Source: Oscillospiraceae bacterium
GTDB lineage: Bacteria > Bacillota > Clostridia > Oscillospirales > CAG-272
Assembly (NCBI GenBank): GCA_015063325.1
Contig: SVUK01000006.1
Span: 1 to 64,000, forward strand
Reading direction: 5' to 3'
DNA length: 64,000 bases
In this document: piece after piece, positions 1 to 7,738 of the stretch
Layout: every line of letters starts with the position of its first letter
Position numbering within the stretch: the first letter of the stretch is position 1
The notes under the pieces: generated by a model
The model's input: the letters and a program-made list of their open reading frames with translations, nothing else
Database searches by the model: none
Told to the model about the DNA's origin: nothing
Made by a program: the position numbers and the translations under genes

Positions 1-2079
1 CTCGTCGGGGGCGGCGGAAACGCCGCATTCAAGCACGTACGGAAGCTCCATAATGACGCTTTCGATCTCAAACGGACCGATGCGGTAGCCGGAGGACTTA
101 ATGACGTCGTCCACACGACCGACGTACCAGTAATATCCGTCCTCGTCGCGCCATGCGGTGTCGCCGGTGTGGTAATAGCCGTCGTGCCAGACCTCGGCGG
201 TTTTTTCGTTATCATTGTAGTAGCCGAGGAAAAGTCCGGGCGGAACGCGGCGCTTTGTGGAAATCACGATCTCGCCCACCTCGCCGTCGGGAACGGAATT
301 GCCGTCCGGATCCATCAGCATGACGTCAAACAGGGGAGAGGGTTTGCCCATGGAACCGAGCTTATGGCTATCTCCCATAAGATTGGCGATGGAGAGTGTG
401 GTTTCGGTTTGCCCGAATCCTTCCATGATCTGCAGTCCGGTTGCCTGCTCAAACTGCCGATAGACCTCGGGGTTGAGTGCTTCACCTGCTGTGGTCATTC
501 GGTGAACCGATGAGAAATCGTATTGGGAAATATTCTGCTTGATCATCATGCGCAGCATGGTAGGCGGTGCGCAGAAGGTGGTGATTTGATATTTGGCAAA
601 CATTGGCAGAATATCGGCTGCGTCGAACCGATCAAAGTCGTAGGCGAAGACGGCGCCTTCGCAGAGCCATTGCCCGTAAAGCTTGCCCCAAAGCGCTTTT
701 CCCCAGCCGGTATCCGAAATGGTAAAGTGCAGTCCGTCGTCGCTTACGCCATGCCAGTATTTTGCGGTGATGTAATGCCCGAGCGGATAACGATAGGAGT
801 GGGTGGCAATTTTGGGATAACCGGTGGTGCCGGAGGTAAAGAACATCAGCATGGGGTCATTGCCGCAGGGAGTTTCCTCGGTGCGGTAGAAATGGGTGCT
901 GTAGAGCGAATATTCGGCGTCAAAATTGTGCCAGCCTTCGCACTCTCCGCCAACGAGGATTTTGGTGCGCAAAACGGGGCAGGTTGCCGCGGCAATGTCG
1001 ACCTGATTTGCCGTATCTCCGTCTGCCGTACAAACAATTGCCGAAACGCCTGCGGCGTTGAAACGATATTCAAAATCGTGCGATTGGAGCTGATTGGTTG
1101 CCGGAATGACGACGGCGCCCAGTTTGTGCAGACCGAGTACGGCAAACCAGAACTGATAGTGCCGCTTGAGGACGAGCATGACGCGGTCGCCCTTGCGGAT
1201 ACCAAGAGATTTGAAATAGTTTGCGCATTGCGCCGAGGCGCGTTTGATGTCGTTAAAGGAGAAGCGCCGTTCCACCTTGTCGCGCGAAACATGCAACAGG
1301 GCGAGCTTATCCGGCGATTTTTTGGCAAGTGCGTCCACAATATCAAAGGCGAAGTTGAATTTGTCGTCGTTATGGAAGTCGATTGCGCGAACCAGACCGT
1401 TTTCGTTTTCGGTGCATTGGATGAACTGTTCGCAAAGGAGCGAACGGTTACCCGAACGTCCGGTGATCAGCGTTTCACGGATGGTGTCTTCGGATTGATC
1501 CTCGCCGGGAAGAACAACGGCAACGAACAGGCAGTCCTGCCCGTCCACAGCGATCATTCCGTGCGGCGTGGAGCTATTGTAGTAGATGCTGTCGCCTTCT
1601 CCCAAAAATTCGACGTTTTGTCCGATTTGTACCTTCAATTTACCACTCATGACAAAGTCGAATTCTTGACCGGAGTGTTTGGTCAGATGAATGGGTTTAT
1701 GCTGTAATTCCTCGCTGTAGGTATAGCGCACCCAATAAGGCTCTGCAATCTTTTTGCGGAACATCGGGGCAAGATTTTGAATTTCAATGCCAGCCTCGCG
1801 CGCTGTTTCCTGTCCCTGTCCTTTGCGCGTCACGGTGTAGGATTGCAGTCTTGCGCTTTGACCTTCCAAAAGATCGGTGATGCCAACGCCGAACGCCAGC
1901 GCGCATTTATGAATAAATGTGAATGGAAAATCGAGCTTTCCGGCTTCGTAAAGTCGATATTCTTCTACGGTGACCTCGGTTTTTTGCGCCATTTCCGGCT
2001 CGCTGAATCCGGCGATTTCTCGCATTTCGCGGATACGACCTGCAATTTCGTTCAGCTTTTCGTTTGCAACAGTTGCCAT
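1..2079 (-). CDS. XRE-cupin-AMP-dependent acyl-CoA synthetase fusion, 3' end outside window
   Basis: The minus-strand frame is open from an ATG at 2079 to the window edge (693 codons, no stop seen). Three parts are visible. Residues 1-65 form a Cro/C1-type helix-turn-helix. Residues about 95-180 form a cupin beta-barrel (it includes PHGMIAVDG). From about residue 215 there is an ANL-superfamily adenylating domain with the P-loop FFTSGTTGYPK, GFGQTE and YHTGDTAWRDEDGYYWYVGR. The C-terminal lid domain is missing here. The start is set by AAGGAAGG about 10 bases upstream. The family activates a carboxylic acid to its acyl-CoA through an acyl-adenylate; the substrate is unknown. The fused HTH-cupin head suggests a ligand-sensing or autoregulatory role (inference). 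A T-box leader precedes it. A second, plain synthetase lies at 55.6 kb beside iorAB. Confidence 0.85.
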   Translation of the reverse strand, partial: MATVANEKLNEIAGRIREMREIAGFSEPEMAQKTEVTVEEYRLYEAGKLDFPFTFIHKCALAFGVGITDLLEGQSARLQSYTVTRKGQGQETAREAGIEIQNLAPMFRKKIAEPYWVRYTYSEELQHKPIHLTKHSGQEFDFVMSGKLKVQIGQNVEFLGEGDSIYYNSSTPHGMIAVDGQDCLFVAVVLPGEDQSEDTIRETLITGRSGNRSLLCEQFIQCTENENGLVRAIDFHNDDKFNFAFDIVDALAKKSPDKLALLHVSRDKVERRFSFNDIKRASAQCANYFKSLGIRKGDRVMLVLKRHYQFWFAVLGLHKLGAVVIPATNQLQSHDFEYRFNAAGVSAIVCTADGDTANQVDIAAATCPVLRTKILVGGECEGWHNFDAEYSLYSTHFYRTEETPCGNDPMLMFFTSGTTGYPKIATHSYRYPLGHYITAKYWHGVSDDGLHFTISDTGWGKALWGKLYGQWLCEGAVFAYDFDRFDAADILPMFAKYQITTFCAPPTMLRMMIKQNISQYDFSSVHRMTTAGEALNPEVYRQFEQATGLQIMEGFGQTETTLSIANLMGDSHKLGSMGKPSPLFDVMLMDPDGNSVPDGEVGEIVISTKRRVPPGLFLGYYNDNEKTAEVWHDGYYHTGDTAWRDEDGYYWYVGRVDDVIKSSGYRIGPFEIESVIMELPYVLECGVSAAPDE

Positions 2080-2123
2080 TGCTTTGCTTCCTTCCTTTTT
2101 TCTTTTTTGGAGTTCGGACGGGC

Positions 2124-2405
2124 AAAAAAATACACCCGTCTCTTTGCTTTGAGACGGGTGAATATCACTCGCGGTACCACTCAAATTATAGCACAAGGCT
2201 ATCCCTCAGGGTCTAACAACCCGTATGCACTCACGCGGCAGTCACGGGAAAAACTACTTTAAATCGGGTTACCCTTCATCGGTTCGCATTTCCAACTCGG
2301 AAGAGATCAGTTGCAAGTCCGCGCTCCCGATTCACACCAACCATCGGGTCTCTGAAAACGCTTTGACAAGCACCGGCTTCGTCAACGTTTTTTTATTCAA
2401 TTCGG
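2124..2405 (-). ncRNA. T-box leader (tRNA-sensing riboswitch)
   Basis: On the minus strand the leader contains the canonical T-box GAGTGGTACCGCGAG (2166-2182), directly followed by a terminator hairpin (stems 2133-2142 and 2151-2160, then seven T). Upstream are stem I hallmarks: CAGAGACCCGATGG, GGTTGGTGTGAATCGGG, and a specifier-loop 3' strand reading TGATCTCTTCCGAG. Aligned by eye to other leaders, the specifier reads best as ATC (Ile); GAT (Asp) is the alternative. The family binds uncharged tRNA and switches to the antiterminator. Its target here is an acyl-CoA synthetase fusion, not the usual tRNA synthetase or amino acid biosynthesis gene. Confidence 0.9.
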
Positions 2406-2409
2406 CTAC

Positions 2410-2438
2410 ATTTTAACACGGTTTCAAGCGTTTGTCAA
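2410..2438 (-). promoter_or_regulatory. Sigma-A promoter of the T-box transcript
   Basis: Minus-strand -35 TTGACA (2433-2438), a 17-bp spacer and -10 TAAAAT (2410-2415), just upstream of the T-box leader. Confidence 0.85.
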
Positions 2439-2469
2439 TAGGTTTTTGAAAAAATATTTTTTTTCTTTT

Positions 2470-4524
2470 TCACCTTTTTCGGAAAAGCTTTTTCAGGCAT
2501 CGAACTTCTCCTCCGTTTTCATGCAGGACGGAAAGCGCAAATTTCGTTATGCGATCCCTGGGCAGTTTAATTTCCGGAAAGCGATAAACGATTGACGCCG
2601 TTAGTACTGCTCGCAAAAATTGATCCTTTTCCCCGGGGGTAAAAATGGTTACCGTGGCGCCGCGTCCGCGCAGATATCGGGCAACGGCGAGTGCGTCGGT
2701 ATTCTTCTCCGGCGCAAGGATCACAACCTCGGGCGCCGAACGCCAGATCAGGTCTTTGCCCGTTGGAATTTGGAATTGCTCGGGAATTTCAATCGGTTCA
2801 ACGGGAGCAAGCGCCGACTTTTGCGAGAGCTTCCGTTCGACAACGGTTGCAACGCAATCAAACGGCATTTCGTAAACCGATTCGATTAGAATCCCCAAGG
2901 GAAGCGGTTCCTTCAGCGCTTTCGCCGCGCGTTTCGGACGCGCGATCAGCGCGTTGCTCTTCATGTTTGCAAGCACCTCTTTCGGCGGTCTTTGCAGGAC
3001 GACGCGCGCCGAGCGAATCACGCCGTGCTTTGCCTGCGCGGCAAGATCGTCGAGCAAAAGGCGCAGGTCCGAAAAATCGGGAAGCCCATCCGGCGAAAGG
3101 TCGATGGGAATCAAATAAATCTTGGAATCGATGTCCGTCAATTTTTCGGGCGGTGTTTCAATTCCTTTTCCAAGCGCAAAAACGCTCAAAACGGGAGCGG
3201 CGGCTTCTTGTTCGATAATTCTCGTCTGCACGGTCGGAATGCCGAGCTCCGCTTGCACGCGGTAAAGCCCGATTGCCGCCGCAAACGCATCCGTCGGAGC
3301 GGAGCGTTCCCCTTTGGAAAGCGTTAGATCAACCGCCAGGCGCATTTTTGAATACTCCGCGCCCGAGAGCGCGCAGGAAATGATCGGGGCAAGAGAAGCC
3401 AGAATCGCCGCAGAAAACGCGCCCTCTGTGACTTCAACCGAAGCTGCCGACGCCGACAATCCCAAAACGGTGCCGTCTTTTGCGCAATCTTCCTGCTCGG
3501 GCAAAAACGGGCAGGGATTGCCGACGCGCGTTTGGAAAGAGACGGGCGCGGTGTTTGCGGCGTCGGCTTGCAAAACGACCGGACCATCCGGAGATTTCGC
3601 CGCAAGCGTGCGGAGAAAATCGGCGCTTTCGCTCCATTTTTGTCGCCCTGTTCCCAATACGATCTGACTGCCTCCCGTCAGTTTGGCGAATGCGGCGCAC
3701 CGGACGCCCTGCGCGCGCAGGTTTGCCAAAATTTCTCCTGCTGCCGATTCAGAAACGGTCAGGATAAGGTCTTCTTCAAACTTTCCGGCAAGAAGCTCGG
3801 GCAGGGAATCGGAGGGCTGCGCGATCCGGGAAAGGTCCATGATAAATCCGTCAAAACGGGAGAGCATTGCCGGGAGCAGTCCGCCTTGTGTCACCGGGAA
3901 GAGCCCGTGCAGTTTTGCGCGCAGTTCGTTGCTTGACAAAACCGGCAGCAACGCTTCCCAAAATGCGTAGTGTAACAGAGAACTGCCATCCAGCAAAAGG
4001 CAAAGTCTATCGGATTCAACAGGGGAAAGCGTTTTTTGTTTTTGATCGATCGAAAGGAATGCGGAGGTCTTTTCTTCGGAAATTCCATTCTCAAAATAGG
4101 GTGCAAAAAAACGATCGGTCAATCGAAAATCGTGCGTTTTCCATTCGCGCTCTTTTCCGCCGCGCTCCAATGCGTCGGTTGCCAGCGAAAGAGCGCCCGA
4201 AAGGGTCAGCGGAGCCGGTTCGGGGGAAAGGTCGCGGTGTTTTGCCATCATATCGGCATAGGTTTCCGCAATCGCCGCGCTTTCGGTTTCCAGCGCGGAA
4301 AGCGAGGATTTTGCCGCCGGGAAAGAACTTTTTGCAAGCCGGTCCCAAAGGAGCAGTTCCCAAATTGCCGGGTCACGGCGCAGAACGAGCGCGCAGTGCA
4401 GGGCACAGCCCGTCAGCTGTTCGTCGGAAAGTGCAATTCCGAATTCCTCCCGAAGGGGGTCAAATTGCCCGGCGCGCAAATTCCGGAAGTTGGATAAGAT
4501 GGTGGTTTCGTTCCATTCAGCCAT
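2470..4524 (-). CDS. Shrunken, probably inactive PurL-like (FGAM synthase-related) protein
   Basis: 684 aa from the ATG at 4524, which has a GGAATCC ribosome binding site; the longer in-frame start at 4569 would overlap mtaB and is not preferred. The order of recognisable segments follows the large single-chain PurL of Clostridia. Near residues 50-57, RDPAIWEL matches the family RDPTxxEL, but the catalytic DHCRHTTF that follows is replaced by a Ser/Phe-rich stretch. Then come an AIRS-like region (LLPAMLSRFDGF, LTVSESAAGEIL, LTGGSQIVLG), AAAIGLYRVQAELGIPT (family GAxxAQMELGIPxIGGKDSMSG, with the GGKDSM part lost), and PIDLSPDGLPDFSDLRLL. The end (PEVVILAPEKNTDALAVARY) resembles the start of the glutaminase domain but stops before its Cys and His. 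The family is about 1240 aa. No catalysis is expected; role unknown. It lies 32 bp downstream of mtaB. Confidence 0.65.
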   Translation of the reverse strand: MAEWNETTILSNFRNLRAGQFDPLREEFGIALSDEQLTGCALHCALVLRRDPAIWELLLWDRLAKSSFPAAKSSLSALETESAAIAETYADMMAKHRDLSPEPAPLTLSGALSLATDALERGGKEREWKTHDFRLTDRFFAPYFENGISEEKTSAFLSIDQKQKTLSPVESDRLCLLLDGSSLLHYAFWEALLPVLSSNELRAKLHGLFPVTQGGLLPAMLSRFDGFIMDLSRIAQPSDSLPELLAGKFEEDLILTVSESAAGEILANLRAQGVRCAAFAKLTGGSQIVLGTGRQKWSESADFLRTLAAKSPDGPVVLQADAANTAPVSFQTRVGNPCPFLPEQEDCAKDGTVLGLSASAASVEVTEGAFSAAILASLAPIISCALSGAEYSKMRLAVDLTLSKGERSAPTDAFAAAIGLYRVQAELGIPTVQTRIIEQEAAAPVLSVFALGKGIETPPEKLTDIDSKIYLIPIDLSPDGLPDFSDLRLLLDDLAAQAKHGVIRSARVVLQRPPKEVLANMKSNALIARPKRAAKALKEPLPLGILIESVYEMPFDCVATVVERKLSQKSALAPVEPIEIPEQFQIPTGKDLIWRSAPEVVILAPEKNTDALAVARYLRGRGATVTIFTPGEKDQFLRAVLTASIVYRFPEIKLPRDRITKFALSVLHENGGEVRCLKKLFRKR

Positions 4525-4555
4525 GGTTGATGGATTCCTTTCGCGTTTGTGTCGG

Positions 4556-5869
4556 TCAGGGTTCGGCAAGAGTGCCGTAACAGCGGTCGCCGTCGTTTCG
4601 TTCGACGCGGACGTTGCGAATTTCGCCGTGGAGCGGCGAATTGCTTTGGCATACTACTTCCAAAAAGTTCGGCGTATGTCCCGTCCATGCGTCGTTTTCG
4701 TTTGTTTCAAAAAGGACTTGTACCGTTTTACCGGTCGCGCTGTCCAGAATGGAACGTTTGATTTCCGTTTGCAGTTCGGAAAGGCGTTTTTCTCGTTCGT
4801 GCTTGACCGCTTCGGGAATTTGCCCGGGCATGGTATCGGCAGGCGTTCCTTTGCGGCGCGAGTAGGGGAAAATATGGATCATTAAAAATCCTGCTTCGCG
4901 GACAAAGGCAAGTGTTTCTTCGAATTCCTCATCACTTTCTTGCGGAAATCCGACAATGATATCGGTGGTGAATTGCACATTGGGAATGGCTTTTCGCAAA
5001 AGCTCCATTCCATTTCGCGCCGTTTGCGCGTTATATTTTCGTCTCATGCGCGCAAGAACCGTCGAGGAACCGCTTTGCACCGAGAGGTGAAAATGCGGTG
5101 CCAGGGAATGCAGGCGCGCGATACGCTCCACGAAGTCGGGACGGATCAGCGATGGGTCTAAAGAGCCGAGCCGTACGCGCCCGATTCCGGGAATTGCGTC
5201 TACGCGCTCCAAAAGATCGGCGAGCGACCAACCTTCCAAATCTTTTCCCCAGGAGGCGGTTTCAATTCCGGTCAGCACCACCTCGCGGCAACCGTTTTTC
5301 GTTAGTTCGGTTACCTCGGCGATGACATCCTCCGGCTTCTTGGATCGGATTTTTCCGCGTGCCGCCGGAATGATGCAGTAAGCGCACCGACTTTCGCAGC
5401 CGTCCTCAATTTTCAGGTAAGCGCGCGTGCGGTCAAATCGGCGAATGCGCATGGATTCGAATCCATCCGCGTCGGGAGCCTCGGTTTTGAGCGCAGGAAG
5501 ATCATTTTTTTGTCCTTTTTGAATCAGCTCCAGTGCCGCCTGAACTACCGATTGTTTATCTGCGTTTCCGCAAACGTAATCCACCCCGGGAATTGCCGCA
5601 ACGACCTGGGGCGAAATTTGTGAAAAACAGCCGGTTACCAAAATGTAGGCTTCCGGATTCTGATGAATGGCACGGCGGATAAACTGGCGCGCTTTGCGAT
5701 CGGATTCGGCGGTCACGGTGCAGGTGTTGATGATATAAACATCGCAAAGATCCCGGGGAGAAAGAACCGAAAAGCCGGCTTCGCACAGGCGCTCGGCAAT
5801 GGCTTCGGATTCGTATTGATTTACTTTACAGCCAAGCGTATAAATGCCGGCGGTGGGTTGATTTTTCAT
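4556..5869 (-). CDS. mtaB: tRNA t6A37 methylthiotransferase MtaB
   Basis: 437 aa radical-SAM protein of the MiaB/MtaB family. It adds a methylthio group to N6-threonylcarbamoyladenosine at position 37 of ANN-decoding tRNAs. The N-terminal domain has the auxiliary cluster cysteines at residues 14, 50 and 81 (TLGCKVNQYE, NTCTVT, VTGCFSQ). The radical-SAM cluster is CESRCAYC at about 158-165, followed by IIPAARG. A TRAM-like C-terminus (TVQVLFE, WTGHTPNF) completes it. The ATG at 5869 has GGGGGA eight bases upstream; the open frame continues further 5' but without a ribosome binding site or homology. The PurL-like gene follows on the same strand. Confidence 0.93.
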   Translation of the reverse strand: MKNQPTAGIYTLGCKVNQYESEAIAERLCEAGFSVLSPRDLCDVYIINTCTVTAESDRKARQFIRRAIHQNPEAYILVTGCFSQISPQVVAAIPGVDYVCGNADKQSVVQAALELIQKGQKNDLPALKTEAPDADGFESMRIRRFDRTRAYLKIEDGCESRCAYCIIPAARGKIRSKKPEDVIAEVTELTKNGCREVVLTGIETASWGKDLEGWSLADLLERVDAIPGIGRVRLGSLDPSLIRPDFVERIARLHSLAPHFHLSVQSGSSTVLARMRRKYNAQTARNGMELLRKAIPNVQFTTDIIVGFPQESDEEFEETLAFVREAGFLMIHIFPYSRRKGTPADTMPGQIPEAVKHEREKRLSELQTEIKRSILDSATGKTVQVLFETNENDAWTGHTPNFLEVVCQSNSPLHGEIRNVRVERNDGDRCYGTLAEP

Positions 5870-5903
5870 TGGATTCCCCCATGGATAAGCGATTCTTTTC
5901 TTT

Positions 5904-5932
5904 ATTTTATCATTGTTTTGCGAAATTGTAAA
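5904..5932 (-). promoter_or_regulatory. Promoter of mtaB
   Basis: Minus-strand TTTACA (5927-5932), a 17-bp spacer and TAAAAT (5904-5909), 35 bp upstream of the mtaB ATG. Confidence 0.6.
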
Positions 5933-5972
5933 GAAAAAAATAAAAAAATAAGACCGAATTTGAAAATTACAC

Positions 5973-6001
5973 TTGAAAAAAAGGGAAAAAGGTTGTATAA
6001 T
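5973..6001 (+). promoter_or_regulatory. Promoter of upp
   Basis: TTGAAA (5973-5978), a 17-bp spacer and TATAAT (5996-6001). It is arranged back to back with the mtaB promoter. Confidence 0.8.
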
Positions 6002-6046
6002 CAATTCGAGATCGTTGAAACGTTTATCAAATAAAGGAGATAGAAC

Positions 6047-6676
6047 ATGAGCGAACTGCACGTTGTGGATCATCCGCTGATTGCCCACAAACTTTCCATT
6101 ATGAGAAACAAGAAGACGGGATCCAAAGATTTCCGTCAGTTGCTGGAAGAAATTGCCATGCTGATGGGTTACGAATTGACGCGTGACCTTCCCACCGAGG
6201 AGATCAGCATTGAAACCCCGATTTGCAAAACGCAGGCAAGAATGATTTCGGGTAAAAAACTGGCGATTGTTCCCATTCTGCGCGCCGGTCTTGGCATGGT
6301 GGACGGTCTTCTCAGCCTTTTGCCGGTTGCAAAGATCGGACATATCGGTCTTTACCGCGACCCCGAAACGCACCAGCCGGTAGAGTATTATTGCAAACTT
6401 CCGCCGGACATCGGCGAGCGCATCGTCATTTTGGTTGACCCCATGCTGGCAACCGGCGGCTCTGCCGTGGACGCGCTTTCCATGATCAAAGCAAAGGGAT
6501 GCCGTCAGATTCGCTTTATGTGTTTGGTTGCGGCGCCGGAAGGTGTGAAAAAGGTGCAGGAAGCGCATCCCGACGTGGATATTTACGCCGCCGCGCTGGA
6601 TAGCCATTTGAACGAGAACGCCTACATCGTTCCCGGTTTGGGCGATGCCGGCGACCGTATTTTCGGTACTCTTTAA
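6047..6676 (+). CDS. upp: Uracil phosphoribosyltransferase
   Basis: 209 aa, the normal family length. It converts uracil and PRPP to UMP in pyrimidine salvage. The PRPP-binding loop [10 protein letters not shown] is at residues 131-140; [12 protein letters not shown] (about 76-87) and the C-terminal [15 protein letters not shown] uracil-binding end are also present. The AAGGAG ribosome binding site sits ten bases before the ATG. The gene appears to be transcribed alone, with a hairpin after it. Confidence 0.97.
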   Translation: MSELHVVDHPLIAHKLSIMRNKKTGSKDFRQLLEEIAMLMGYELTRDLPTEEISIETPICKTQARMISGKKLAIVPILRAGLGMVDGLLSLLPVAKIGHIGLYRDPETHQPVEYYCKLPPDIGERIVILVDPMLATGGSAVDALSMIKAKGCRQIRFMCLVAAPEGVKKVQEAHPDVDIYAAALDSHLNENAYIVPGLGDAGDRIFGTL

Positions 6677-6695
6677 TCAGAAAACGGACAAGGAG

Positions 6696-6723
6696 GGCGG
6701 AGAAACGAATCGGTTTCTCCGCC
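6696..6723 (+). terminator. Hairpin between upp and the pseudouridine synthase gene
   Basis: GGCGGAGAAAC (6696-6706) pairs perfectly with GTTTCTCCGCC (6713-6723). The T-tract is weak (TTGATTTTA). The only good Shine-Dalgarno for the next gene (AAGGAGG, 6690-6696) lies on the 5' side of this hairpin, so the stem may either terminate or bring that site closer to the ATG. Confidence 0.55.
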
Positions 6724-6733
6724 GCTTGATTTT

Positions 6734-7693
6734 ATGAGGATTTTAACAGTCAATCGCAACGACGCAGGTCAGCGGCTGGATAAATTTCTTTCCAAAGCGG
6801 TCAAGGGGCTTCCGACCTCAATGATGTATAAATACATTCGACTGAAAAAAATCAAGGTCAACCGCGCACGGACCGAGCCGAATTATATGCTCGCCGAGGG
6901 AGACGAGATTCAGTTGTTTATTCGGGAAGAGTTCTTTGCTTCTCCGGCAGAGGATGTTGACGCGCTTTACCGGATTGAGCCGAAACTGGAGATCGTCTAC
7001 GAGGACGGCAATATTTTGCTCCTCAACAAGCGCCCCGGCGTTTTGGTACATGAGGATGTTTCGGGCGGAGAAAATACGCTGATTCTACACGTACAGGCGT
7101 ATCTTGCGCAAAAAGGAGAGTATGATCCGCGCGCAGAGCAATCGTTTGCTCCGGCGCTTTGCAACCGCATCGACCGCAATACCGGAGGTATTGTTATTGC
7201 GGCGAAAAATGCCGACGCTTTACGCGAAATGAACGAAAAGATTCGGAATGATGAGCTGCAAAAATGCTATTTCTGTGTCGTTCACGGCAGAATGCCCAAA
7301 CGGGAAGACACTTTGTACGGTTATTTGAAAAAGAACAGCGCCGACAATCTTGTTTCGGTCATAGACGAAGAGCGACCCGGTTGGAAGAAAATCATTACCA
7401 AATACCGTGTTCTTGCCGAAAAGAACGGGCTTTCGCTTTTGGAAGTGGAGCTTGTCACCGGGCGCACGCACCAAATCCGCGCGCATATGGCGCATATCGG
7501 TCATCCCCTGTTGGGAGACGGAAAATACGGTGTCAACCGCAAGGATCGGGAGCGCGGATATAAATTCCAGGCGCTGTATGCCTATCGCCTTTCCTTCCGC
7601 TTTTCAACGGCGGACGGGGCGCTGGGCTATCTGAACGGCAAACGATTTGAAATTCCGAAGGATCGGATTTGGTTTTTGAAAGAATTTGAATGA
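6734..7693 (+). CDS. RluA/RluD-family 23S rRNA pseudouridine synthase
   Basis: 319 aa. An N-terminal S4 RNA-binding domain (residues 1-65, RLDKFLSKAVKGLPTSMMYK) precedes a pseudouridine synthase domain. The catalytic motif is RIDRNTGG at 145-152, with Asp147 as the expected nucleophile, followed by GRTHQIRAHMAHIGHPLLGD in the C-terminal half. The family isomerises specific uridines in 23S rRNA; which position is not evident. The ATG at 6734 lacks a close ribosome binding site (see the hairpin before it). lnt follows after 45 bp. Confidence 0.9.
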   Translation: MRILTVNRNDAGQRLDKFLSKAVKGLPTSMMYKYIRLKKIKVNRARTEPNYMLAEGDEIQLFIREEFFASPAEDVDALYRIEPKLEIVYEDGNILLLNKRPGVLVHEDVSGGENTLILHVQAYLAQKGEYDPRAEQSFAPALCNRIDRNTGGIVIAAKNADALREMNEKIRNDELQKCYFCVVHGRMPKREDTLYGYLKKNSADNLVSVIDEERPGWKKIITKYRVLAEKNGLSLLEVELVTGRTHQIRAHMAHIGHPLLGDGKYGVNRKDRERGYKFQALYAYRLSFRFSTADGALGYLNGKRFEIPKDRIWFLKEFE

Positions 7694-7738
7694 GCAAACA
7701 GTCGATCCCCCAATGGGATCGGAAAGGAGGCGGATCTC

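Noticed and set aside
523..1707. 394-codon plus-strand ORF
   Set aside because: It is antisense to the acyl-CoA synthetase domain, with no family resemblance or start signals; a GC-skew shadow of the real gene.
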